A DNA stretch of 25,302 nucleotides from assembly GCA_964631745.1 (NCBI GenBank), contig CAZVWV010000040.1, positions 1 through 25,302 on the forward strand, given 5' to 3'. This document shows, in pieces, positions 7,565 to 14,438 of the stretch. Made by a program: the position numbers and the translations under genes. Source of the stretch: CAZVWV01 sp964631745. Its GTDB lineage: Bacteria > Bdellovibrionota_C > UBA2361 > JBGSMV01. The notes beneath the pieces are model-generated. The model was not told the origin of the DNA. It saw nothing but the letters and a program-made list of their open reading frames with translations, and did no database searches. How positions within the stretch are numbered: the stretch's first letter is position 1; the number at the start of each line of letters is the position of its first letter.

Positions 7565-8992
7565 ATGGAAACTAGCCCAAAATTATTTGTCGGTCGCGCA
7601 TTTGAACTTGAACAGCTTGAACAATTAAAACAGAAAAACAGCGCGCAGATAATAGTTGTTTACGGCAGACGTAGAGTTGGGAAAACAACTCTAATACATA
7701 AAGCATTTGAGGACCGAGCCCTCATTAAGTTCGAAGGGCTAGAGAACCAGCCGACCAATGTTCAGAGGACAGTTTTTTTTGAAAGAATGTCCGCCTATTT
7801 TAACATCACTCATAAGACTGCCAGTGACTTTGCCAATTGGCGTGATTTGTTGGTTTTTCTATACGACTACATTAAGACAGGAGAGAAAACAGTTTATTTA
7901 GAAGAATTTCAATGGATGGCAGAATATAGCGATGAGCTCATCTCCGATCTTAAGTATATATGGGACAATTATTGGTCTAAGAACCCAAAGTTAGTTTTGA
8001 TAATTTGCGGCTCCGCCCCATCTTTTCTAATCGATAAAGTAATGCATTCAAAGGCGCTCTATAATCGGTCGCAGCGCGAATTTTCAATTGAAGAACTATC
8101 GCTTGCTGAGGTAGGCGAGTTATTGGGAAAATCCCGGTCGAAAAGTGAAATTCTAGATGCATACCTTGGGATGGGCGGGATTCCAGAATATGTTCAATAT
8201 CTAAAAGATGAATCATCAGTCTATTTGAGCATCTGTAAAAATTCATTTATTAAAAACGGCTTTTTTGCTAACGAGTTTCAGCGGATTTTCGTGAGCAATT
8301 TGGCGCAAAATCCGAATTATAAAAACATTATTGAGACTTTAGCGTTGCGGGGATCTATGACAAAAGTCGAGATAGTAAAACAGATCGGAGCCAAGATGGG
8401 TGGAGGCATAACTGACGTATTTTCAGATTTATTGAAGTGTAATTTTATAGGTGTGTATGCCCCAATTGCCTATGGAGTAGAAAAGCGACTATCAAAATAT
8501 TATCTGCGAGACTCATACCTACATTTTTACTATCGTTTTATTAAACCGCTCACGAGTCGTATTAATAATAATGATTTTCATAAAAACTACACTCAGCCTT
8601 TGAATAATAGGGATTATCGACAGTGGCTAGGCTACTCGTTTGAGAGATTCTGCCTGAAGATCAATCGCCAGATCGCTGAGATGCTAGGTTTTTCCGGAGT
8701 AGAATATTCGCTTGGGCCAATGTACTTAAGAAACGATCAAACAAAGACACAGATAGATCTGGTGTTCCAAAGAAAGGATAAAGTTCTAACAATCTGTGAA
8801 ATCAAATATCAAGAGACCCCCCCCGATTCTAAAGTAATTGACGAATTTGAGCGGAAAATTCGAGTTTTAGATAAATTTAGAAATTATTCCATCCAAAAAA
8901 TATTAATTAGCCCAAATGGTGTCAGTAAAGATCTGTTCGCTCGGCACTATTTTGATCGGATTATTGGGTTAGAGGAGTTACTGCCGGGGTGA
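7565..8992 (+). CDS. AAA-type ATPase with C-terminal DUF234/PD-(D/E)XK-like nuclease domain
   Basis: 475 aa. The start FVGRAFELEQLEQL and Walker A GRRRVGKT (34-41) are typical of the archaeal-type ATPase/DUF234 family (MNS clade of STAND-like ATPases). The Walker B region reads TVYLEEFQWM, with Glu where Asp is usual, and a sensor-like CGSAPSFL follows. Residues about 230-340 form a winged-helix-like region (LALRGSMTKVEIVKQIG). The C-terminus (SFERFC, then QIDLVF with D398 and CEIKY with E412 and K414) preserves the D-x13-E-x-K pattern of PD-(D/E)XK nucleases. Function in this family is mostly unknown. The gene looks AT-richer than its neighbours, stands alone, has a weak ribosome site and is preceded by a dyad array, all consistent with an acquired, tightly controlled gene. 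Confidence 0.9.
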   Translation: METSPKLFVGRAFELEQLEQLKQKNSAQIIVVYGRRRVGKTTLIHKAFEDRALIKFEGLENQPTNVQRTVFFERMSAYFNITHKTASDFANWRDLLVFLYDYIKTGEKTVYLEEFQWMAEYSDELISDLKYIWDNYWSKNPKLVLIICGSAPSFLIDKVMHSKALYNRSQREFSIEELSLAEVGELLGKSRSKSEILDAYLGMGGIPEYVQYLKDESSVYLSICKNSFIKNGFFANEFQRIFVSNLAQNPNYKNIIETLALRGSMTKVEIVKQIGAKMGGGITDVFSDLLKCNFIGVYAPIAYGVEKRLSKYYLRDSYLHFYYRFIKPLTSRINNNDFHKNYTQPLNNRDYRQWLGYSFERFCLKINRQIAEMLGFSGVEYSLGPMYLRNDQTKTQIDLVFQRKDKVLTICEIKYQETPPDSKVIDEFERKIRVLDKFRNYSIQKILISPNGVSKDLFARHYFDRIIGLEELLPG

Positions 8993-8994
8993 AC

Positions 8995-9012
8995 GGCCAG
9001 CGAGTACTGGCT
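8995..9012 (+). terminator. Hairpin after ATPase-nuclease gene
   Basis: GGCCAG-CGAGTA-CTGGCT forms a 6-bp stem with one wobble and a 6-base loop, 3 bases after the stop codon, followed by GTTTAT. The T-run is weak. It lies between two convergent genes, where a terminator is expected. Confidence 0.45.
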
Positions 9013-9051
9013 GTTTATAAAGTCGCTTATTTCTTTATTTCTCGCTTTCTT

Positions 9052-10809
9052 TTATTTCTCGAGCCACCCTACTTTTAACCCCGCAAAGCAGATTTTGTTG
9101 ATTCTATTAGTTGGTAATGGTTGCTTTTGGATGGCACTGCCGTTGAAAAGTAGGGTGGCTCGAGGGGGTAAACGCAAAACGGGAAGGGGTATGTTTAACG
9201 AGATATTCTTCTCCCCCAGAATCGTCAGCTGTTTGCCGCGGAGGTTAATGCTTTGGTAATAGTACCCAGGCGCGATAGAGATGACTGCCCCTGGAGCCGC
9301 CGCATCTATAGCATTCTGAATGTTGCCTCCGGGAGCAACTCGAATATGGTGCGGGTTAAGTGGCCAAGTACGGACACTAGCGACTTCAGTATAGTCCCAC
9401 TCGCTACCGCTGTAGGCTTTCTGCCGCAAGCAAAAGCCGTAGTCGGTACTTGGCTGTAGATTCCCTACTTGGACCAAATGAGAAGAATCTCCCGACCAGC
9501 TAAATAAATCGGGAAGATCTATCTCGGTTGCTTGACCAATCCAACTAGAATTACAGCCTACTCCTACACTTTGGGTAGAGAAGTAGAGCTCCACCTTCTC
9601 AGGCGTACCCGCTTCGCTAACCACCAAAGTCAGTTCAACAGTATTCCCATCTATAGCTTCAACTCGTTCACCTAAATCAATCCATGGCAATAGGGTGGGA
9701 TTTAATGATGCAACTCCAACCGCAGCAAAGGCCGCGTTAAGTGAGTTATAGATCTCAGCTTGTTCCTCTAGATCGGTGAACTCCGAAATAACGCCTGATT
9801 TAAGTCGTTCATAGCCCTGCTCAAATGTGGCATCTCGCGAAAGATCTCGCATCGCGTCAAAAAAGAGTTGGTAAACCCTGTCAACCCCAACACCACTAAC
9901 ATCAATTCCTCTAAAACTGCCGCCCATCATCCACAAATAAATGGCCTTACTAAAAATTAGCGAATTTCCATGTTGACGCCCCTTACCGTGATCGAATTCC
10001 GTCATGTGACTTGGCGGATAAATCTGCCAACCCGAACGGCTGGGATTTGCCAAATCCCTTACATTGGGGGAGTAAGCAAAATCACCGATCTGCCAGTCGC
10101 CAGATTCTGCGTCGTGGCAGATTAAAGCGATGATGTCAGCGAAGGATTCGGCCATTGCTCTGGCTTCTTCTGAAGAGTCCAGAATGCTTGAAGCCAGCAA
10201 GGCATAATGAGCAATTTCATGGGCAACCAGCTCTGGATCTGCCGCTAGATGGCTATCAGAGCTGGATCCATAGTTTCCAAATAGAGAAACAAACACTAAC
10301 TCTAGATCGTTGAGATGAGTGTTTCCTGCTTCGTGAAAGTTGGTATCTGGCGGAAGCACTACCGACCCCAGGATTGGATTGCCTTCGTTGTCGTTGTTAG
10401 CGAAGTAGTCCTCATAATTCCAACCAAACTTATCTTTCAGGCAGGAGTACGCCTGGCCTAAAGCAGCATAATGAGCCTCTAGAAAATCCAAACCGTTAGG
10501 GAAATTTTGCGTGTAGTAAGTGCTTTTGAGCGGAGCATCGCCCCCCTCAGTCAAGGCTAGCTGCGGCCCATTGCCATCTTCAGGATCGTAATAAATCTGC
10601 CTGTCCAGGGCCTGGCTTGCAGCTGGCCGGTATAACGCCAAAACAAGGAGGCATATAAGTAGCTGTAGGAAAGGTAGGAGGAATCTCCTGCCTTCAGGCC
10701 CAACGCTCAACTTGCTTTCTATATAGTACTTCGAGCTGCACTCGAAGTCAGGTCGCTTGCCAGAGCTGTCCTTCATATGCCAAACCACAACATAACTTTT
10801 TAACACCAT
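9052..10809 (-). CDS. Exported M4 (thermolysin-like) metallopeptidase with truncated C-terminal beta-helix
   Basis: 585 aa from ATG at 10809. The hydrophobic segment (FLLPFLQLLICLLVLAL) only begins near residue 43, so a later start, such as TTG at about 10710 giving a normal signal peptide, is possible. HEIAH (197-201) is followed 20 residues later by E221 and then D225, exactly the thermolysin spacing (His146, Glu166, Asp170). RQHGNSLIFSKAIYL (H280) matches the thermolysin His231 region. All catalytic residues are present, so it should be active. Residues about 385-500 resemble a fibronectin III-like domain. A right-handed beta-helix then begins (IQNAIDAAAPGAVISIAPGYY, ending GEKNISLN) but stops after about 50 residues. 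The final 38 residues are encoded by the inverted-repeat segment at 9058-9164. The gene lies 26 nt downstream of 10836-11495, probably in one operon. Confidence 0.85.
   Translation of the reverse strand: MVLKSYVVVWHMKDSSGKRPDFECSSKYYIESKLSVGPEGRRFLLPFLQLLICLLVLALYRPAASQALDRQIYYDPEDGNGPQLALTEGGDAPLKSTYYTQNFPNGLDFLEAHYAALGQAYSCLKDKFGWNYEDYFANNDNEGNPILGSVVLPPDTNFHEAGNTHLNDLELVFVSLFGNYGSSSDSHLAADPELVAHEIAHYALLASSILDSSEEARAMAESFADIIALICHDAESGDWQIGDFAYSPNVRDLANPSRSGWQIYPPSHMTEFDHGKGRQHGNSLIFSKAIYLWMMGGSFRGIDVSGVGVDRVYQLFFDAMRDLSRDATFEQGYERLKSGVISEFTDLEEQAEIYNSLNAAFAAVGVASLNPTLLPWIDLGERVEAIDGNTVELTLVVSEAGTPEKVELYFSTQSVGVGCNSSWIGQATEIDLPDLFSWSGDSSHLVQVGNLQPSTDYGFCLRQKAYSGSEWDYTEVASVRTWPLNPHHIRVAPGGNIQNAIDAAAPGAVISIAPGYYYQSINLRGKQLTILGEKNISLNIPLPVLRLPPRATLLFNGSAIQKQPLPTNRINKICFAGLKVGWLEK
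9058..9164. repeat. 107-bp segment bounded by 19-bp perfect inverted repeats
   Basis: CTCGAGCCACCCTACTTTT at 9058-9076 is the exact reverse complement of 9146-9164, with 69 bases between. It overlaps the 3' end of the M4 gene and supplies that gene's last codons and stop. The outside flanks are TTTATTT (left) and GGGGT (right). The string TTTATTTCTCGAGGGGGT, the same flanks around a single CTCGAG, occurs at 3468-3485. This resembles an unoccupied version of the site. It may be a MITE-like insertion or a large terminator-type palindrome for the convergent genes. Confidence 0.8.
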
Positions 10810-10835
10810 CGTGAAAAACTGAGCCCAGGCTGCTG

Positions 10836-11495
10836 CTACTTACCGTTCGTTGTTCGCGGCTCACCGCCAGCTCGCTGAAACCAATCATTCACATCCTCAG
10901 GTCTCATCCTCTGAACGCAGCCATCCCTCATAACTTCATCGTATAAAACATTCCAAGGTCGCTCACCTTCCTCCAGTTTTGGTCCGTGTTTACGCAAGAA
11001 CTCCTTTGCCGCTAAAGACTGCTCTACTGGGCCGACAGCCATTAGCTCACATAAGCCCGAACCACTATTAGGTAACAACAGGCCAAACCACTCAGCGATT
11101 GAGTCGCCAGATGCCGAACAATATCTGACCAACTCACCACTGACCAAAACACGAACGGGACTAGCCGTATCACCTGCTTTTTCGACTATTGTGACATCTT
11201 TGGCGTGTGGGGTTAGGGGGTCATCTGGATAAAAGCCACTGGCTTTTAAACACGCACCTATCTTTTCAACCAATCCTTTACTGTAATCTGCTCCATCTGC
11301 AGCCCCGCCATTTTCAGGCGGACGAGCCAACAACGCGATCTGATTGCGCAGAATCTGAACACTTTCTTTCGAAAGGGAACGGCTCCTTACAGCTGGTATC
11401 GGAGGAGCCGGCAAGGTACCGCCAGCTAGTAGAGAAACGACTACTGCGAACGCTCCCATAGTGGCAGCAACGCTCGATGTGGGTTGTTTTCTCAT
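10836..11495 (-). CDS. Small secreted protein, probable operon partner of the M4 peptidase
   Basis: 219 aa from ATG at 11495, preceded by AGGG. A signal peptide is clear (MGAFAVVVSLLAGGTLPAP). I recognise no family. The mature part has four cysteines (in GACLKASG, VRYCSASG, GLCELMAV and RDGCVQRM), which would suit disulfides outside the cytoplasm. It ends 26 bases before the M4 peptidase start in the same direction. A role as inhibitor, chaperone or co-secreted partner of the peptidase is possible, but this is inference from position only. Its length, signal peptide and a Cys-x8-Pro pattern are loosely like the product of 17562-18257; similarity is too weak to call paralogy. Confidence 0.75.
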   Translation of the reverse strand: MRKQPTSSVAATMGAFAVVVSLLAGGTLPAPPIPAVRSRSLSKESVQILRNQIALLARPPENGGAADGADYSKGLVEKIGACLKASGFYPDDPLTPHAKDVTIVEKAGDTASPVRVLVSGELVRYCSASGDSIAEWFGLLLPNSGSGLCELMAVGPVEQSLAAKEFLRKHGPKLEEGERPWNVLYDEVMRDGCVQRMRPEDVNDWFQRAGGEPRTTNGK

Positions 11496-11659
11496 TTTTT
11501 CCCTATAATCAATATACCGATACCACCCAACGATTAGAGCACTCCCAACCTACCTACTCAACGTTCAGATTGTTAGAATTTAGCTAAAAGCTAGGGCACC
11601 ACCCTTTGGAAGTGGTTAGCTCTCACCCGTGAAATATGCTCTAACCATAAGACCAGAAG

Positions 11660-11800
11660 GTATTTGCTCAAAAACCCCGGGCGAAGCAGGGATATTAACT
11701 AGCGCCGACGACTCGTCGGCCGGTGGTTATAGTGGCATTCTCGTTTAGGGCGTAGCCACCACCTGCTCGCACCGGCTGCTGCCTATCGGCCTAAGAATTT
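11660..11800 (+). repeat. Dispersed structured repeat, copy B
   Basis: Starts with the conserved box TATTTGCTCAAAAACCCC shared with copy A. Hairpin 1 is GCCGACG-ACT-CGTCGGC (11704-11720). One C separates it from hairpin 2, GGTGGTTAT (11722-11730) paired with GTAGCCACC (11752-11760, two wobbles). Copy C keeps the same order, stem length, ACT loop and one-base gap, but with different paired bases. The 3' limit is uncertain; a TTTAGGGC/GGCCTAAG pairing extends to about 11796. Confidence 0.8.
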
Positions 11801-11930
11801 GTGCCGCTTTCGGTAACATTCTTTGTGAGCCGTGGTCGGCCTGGGGGTTAGGTTTGATTAGCACCTGATTAAACGGTAAAATTGTAGTCTCACATATTTT
11901 ATGGGTAGTCCCTGGTAAGTTAGGTTTTTT

Positions 11931-11980
11931 GTGCGCGCCTTTGTGTGCCCTTAGAAAATCGGGTGCAGATAGGCGTGCAC
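11931..11980 (+). other. 50-nt near-perfect hairpin in leader of orphan secreted gene
   Basis: GTGCGCGCCT (11931-11940) pairs with AGGCGTGCAC (11971-11980) over 10 bp with one wobble. Past a short symmetric mismatch, seven further pairs (two wobbles) close a 10-base loop TTAGAAAATC. It lies 48 nt before the start codon at 12029. A T-run precedes rather than follows it, so it is not a standard terminator for either strand. A regulatory leader or protein-binding site is possible. Confidence 0.6.
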
Positions 11981-12028
11981 GAACGTGTCGCTGTTAGTCG
12001 CTACAACTAGATAAGAAAGGCGGTTGTA

Positions 12029-12556
12029 ATGTCCACCAAAGCCGTGCGTGGTTTTCTCTGTCACCTCCTTGGCGTTCTGGCCTTGCTTTTCATGGCCGAA
12101 AGCGCCCAGGCGTCACAGGCGTGGCTCGGGGTTAATCCCGACACGCTCTTGGCGCGGTATACGGCCGAATCCGAGCCGCTGGCCTGTGCTGCGGTACTCC
12201 TTCAAGCTTGCCAGGAGTCGGTCGGCGCTGTCTTGGCAGACTGGTTGGCCGGCGGCACAGGCAAGCTCGGTGAAGACGTGTTCGGGGATAGCGCTATGGT
12301 GGCTTTCGTCCTCGACAACGAGGCTCCGTCTGGTTGCACCAAGGGCGAGATCCTTCGTGCCCTCACGGTATGGGAAGAGAGTGAAGTCTATCTCGAGGAA
12401 GACCGCCTCGTGGCTGAAGAGATTGACACCTACTTCAGCTCATACCTGCGGGTGCGGCCGGACGATTCGGGTAAGATCGATGGCTTGATGTCGGTCCTGC
12501 CACCCGTTCTCTGGAACAACATCGCGAACTTCACGGATATTGGCGGATCCAAGTAG
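12029..12556 (+). CDS. Small secreted protein, unknown function, GC-richer than neighbours
   Basis: 175 aa from ATG at 12029 with AAAGGCGG upstream. The signal peptide is clear (VRGFLCHLLGVLALLFMAESAQA, cleavage likely after AQA). The mature protein is acidic, with Cys in LACAAVLLQACQ and APSGCTKGE. The pattern, helical with paired cysteines, loosely recalls small periplasmic proteins of the Rap1a/immunity type, but I cannot confirm this. Codon use is visibly richer in G and C than the flanking genes, which suggests a different origin. A hairpin follows the stop, and a separate promoter serves the next gene, so it is probably monocistronic. Confidence 0.75.
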   Translation: MSTKAVRGFLCHLLGVLALLFMAESAQASQAWLGVNPDTLLARYTAESEPLACAAVLLQACQESVGAVLADWLAGGTGKLGEDVFGDSAMVAFVLDNEAPSGCTKGEILRALTVWEESEVYLEEDRLVAEEIDTYFSSYLRVRPDDSGKIDGLMSVLPPVLWNNIANFTDIGGSK

Positions 12557-12573
12557 AGACCGGAGGTTTTTTC

Positions 12574-12597
12574 GGGTTGTCTCACCAGGGACGACCC
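12574..12597 (+). terminator. Hairpin after 12029-12556
   Basis: GGGTTGTC-TCACCAGG-GACGACCC forms an 8-bp stem with one wobble and an 8-base loop, 18 bases after the stop codon. AACCTATTTT follows. Probable terminator with a modest T-run. Confidence 0.5.
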
Positions 12598-12652
12598 AAC
12601 CTATTTTCGTTCGGTGATATTTACTATGAGGCTAATCTCGGCCACCGCTAAT

Positions 12653-12681
12653 TTGATTAGAGAAAGACAAAGCGTTAAAAT
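12653..12681 (+). promoter_or_regulatory. Sigma70-type promoter for 12714-14177
   Basis: TTGATT (12653-12658), a 17-base spacer and TAAAAT (12676-12681) match the consensus at 4 of 6 and 5 of 6 positions. CAGGAG about 10 bases before the ATG at 12714 is a good ribosome site. One of the clearest promoters in the window. Confidence 0.6.
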
Positions 12682-12713
12682 CACATTAGTTTAATGTTCA
12701 GGAGTTTTCCATC

Positions 12714-14177
12714 ATGATTGCAATGGGAATCAAAGCCCCTCTTACGGATTCCACAGAGGATTGTTGTCGCGATTTTACCCTTTTGAACTGGGACGAGGGG
12801 AATCGTTCTGCGGCCACAATCCTGGAAACGTCGGGAAAGCCAGATTCCCGCGTTAGTAAACCTGTGTGGAAAGCCATTTCCAGCGATGGCTACATCAAGC
12901 CATTCTTGGAAGCCGATCCAAGTAAAGAGAAACCTTTAAAAAGAGATTTGGCCCGCTATTTTGACTATTTTGGACCGCCAGAGGGTGCCCAAGGTGTTTG
13001 CTGGTTAGACGTGTACTTCGCCCGCGCCGCGCTAAATCGATTGTTGGGGGGGCAGTTGAGCGAGCTGTCAAATGAGGAGCACCTACCCCTTCAATGTGCT
13101 AGAAGCCAAACGAAGGAGATCTCCTATGGTGAATGGCAGGAGTTTGGAATTCTCTCGCCTAACCTCAGTAAGGGTCAGGGCGACGAGAGGTGGCGCAATG
13201 ATGCCAAAGCACTTATTGCCTATCGCAGCGAAAATTTACCGTTCAAGTATTCCCTCCAAGTCGGCAATATCGAGTACCACCTCAGTGATGTATTTCTGGA
13301 TCCCCATACTAAAAGACCGGCATGCCTAATGCTGATTGAACGGGATGGAGAACGGTATCTGCGAGTAGCAAGTATGTCTAACTCGCAGGGGCTGTGGCGG
13401 GTTGTGCTAGCCCTTAACCACCCGTCTCTAGTAGAGCAACTAAAAGAGCAAGGTTGTTTGATTCCTGGGATGGATAAGGGGAATGTCAACCTTAACCTTT
13501 TTCTGCCGTATCAGGTTCAAGCCCATCTATGTACAGCCTTGACTCTTAATCACATAATGCAACTTGAAGGGGAGCCGGCAGATCTCGTCGTTCCCAGCTC
13601 GGTTCGTTTTAATCAAACACTTACGGAGCACCTACTTTATCAAGCCACTCTGGCCATGGCTGGACAACAACTAGTTGTTGATGATTTCATGCTCAGAGTC
13701 AAACCCAATGACCGGCTTTATAGCAAAAGTGGATCTGCGCGTGATGGATTTAGACCGCCCCACACGGTGACGCCGAGAAACCCTGATGATAACATCGACT
13801 ATGATAGACTACTCTGCAGATACCTCACAGAGGTAGACGCTGCCGGTCCATGCTTGGCATACTGCTTCTCGTCACTGAACGGCTCGCTGGTGTATACTCT
13901 TCTGGTGGATCGCGAAGGCGTCTGTTGGCCTGGGAACGTCGAGTATTCTGAAGTAGGATTGAATTCTTGGGGGGTGCCGGATAAAATTCCTGAATCAATT
14001 GATTGGATGATGCCGCGGTTTTCATACCCAAGACAGATCCCGCCCGGCTTTGCTGGTAACGTTTGCGCAAGAAATCCGGAATATCAAGATACGCGAAGAT
14101 ATTCAGACTCGATCCCGATGATTGTTGAGTTTTACAAGAGGTTCGGGCAACCGACAATCCCATTGAAGAATAACTAA
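12714..14177 (+). CDS. Large cytoplasmic orphan protein, unknown function
   Basis: 487 aa from ATG at 12714. There is no signal peptide or membrane segment, so it should be cytoplasmic. I recognise no domain. The middle (residues about 175-240) looks like antiparallel strands around a ligand pocket (FKYSLQVGNIEYHLSDVFLD, LIERDGERYLRVASMSNSQG). Residues about 350-400 hold LCRYLTEVDAAGPCLAYCFSS and VYTLLVDREGVCWPG. Cysteines are frequent (at least nine) for a cytoplasmic protein, but no CxxC metal motif is present. It has its own promoter, stands alone and ends near a hairpin shared with the convergent btaB. The absence of breaks over 487 codons and the good initiation signals support a real gene. 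Confidence 0.8.
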   Translation: MIAMGIKAPLTDSTEDCCRDFTLLNWDEGNRSAATILETSGKPDSRVSKPVWKAISSDGYIKPFLEADPSKEKPLKRDLARYFDYFGPPEGAQGVCWLDVYFARAALNRLLGGQLSELSNEEHLPLQCARSQTKEISYGEWQEFGILSPNLSKGQGDERWRNDAKALIAYRSENLPFKYSLQVGNIEYHLSDVFLDPHTKRPACLMLIERDGERYLRVASMSNSQGLWRVVLALNHPSLVEQLKEQGCLIPGMDKGNVNLNLFLPYQVQAHLCTALTLNHIMQLEGEPADLVVPSSVRFNQTLTEHLLYQATLAMAGQQLVVDDFMLRVKPNDRLYSKSGSARDGFRPPHTVTPRNPDDNIDYDRLLCRYLTEVDAAGPCLAYCFSSLNGSLVYTLLVDREGVCWPGNVEYSEVGLNSWGVPDKIPESIDWMMPRFSYPRQIPPGFAGNVCARNPEYQDTRRYSDSIPMIVEFYKRFGQPTIPLKNN

Positions 14178-14216
14178 ACAAATAAGTGGTTTGGGGGTAT
14201 CTATCTAATCGAATAT

Positions 14217-14240
14217 CTGGCATTTACTGGGGAATGCCAG
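14217..14240. terminator. Hairpin between convergent genes
   Basis: CTGGCATT-TACTGGGG-AATGCCAG forms a perfect 8-bp stem with an 8-base loop, 39 bases after the stop of 12714-14177. There is no strong T-run on either strand. Otherwise 14178-14438 shows nothing I can call. Confidence 0.45.
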
Positions 14241-14438
14241 AGTAACTAAATATACCGGAAGCGATTGGCGAGATCCGCATTATTAGATCGAAATGACACC
14301 TTTGGCCGCAATGTTGGTAGCACCTAACGCTTCGCCGCAATAGAGCTTACAGCTGGCACTGCTCAGAATACTCAGCTAAGAAGCCAGGCTCGATAAGAGC
14401 AGCAAAACCTTAGTCCCTTACGTTAGTCGACTTCGATC

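Larger units (their letters stand above)
11496..12028. other. Intergenic region with repeat copy B and leader hairpin
   Basis: 533 bases without a convincing gene. Contents in order: TGGTTAG (11613-11619) pairing with CTAACCA (11641-11647); repeat copy B from 11660; and a long hairpin at 11931-11980 before the gene at 12029. An AAAGGCGG ribosome site precedes 12029. Confidence 0.6.

Noticed and set aside
10691..10713. TCAGGCCCAAC shared with about 18404
   Set aside because: An 11-base match; around 150 such matches are expected by chance in a window this size counting both strands.
11828..11845. GGTCGGCCTG resembling the reverse complement of the tRNA-Pro 3' end (possible second attachment site)
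   Set aside because: Only about 10 of 12 bases agree and the similarity stops; not enough for an att site.
11640..12000. Integron attC-like cores (GTTAGGT near 11848 and 11920, GCCTAAG near 11790) and ACCTAACG near 14317
   Set aside because: No RYYYAAC...GTTRRRY pair with attC spacing and paired L boxes; genes run in both orientations; no integrase seen.
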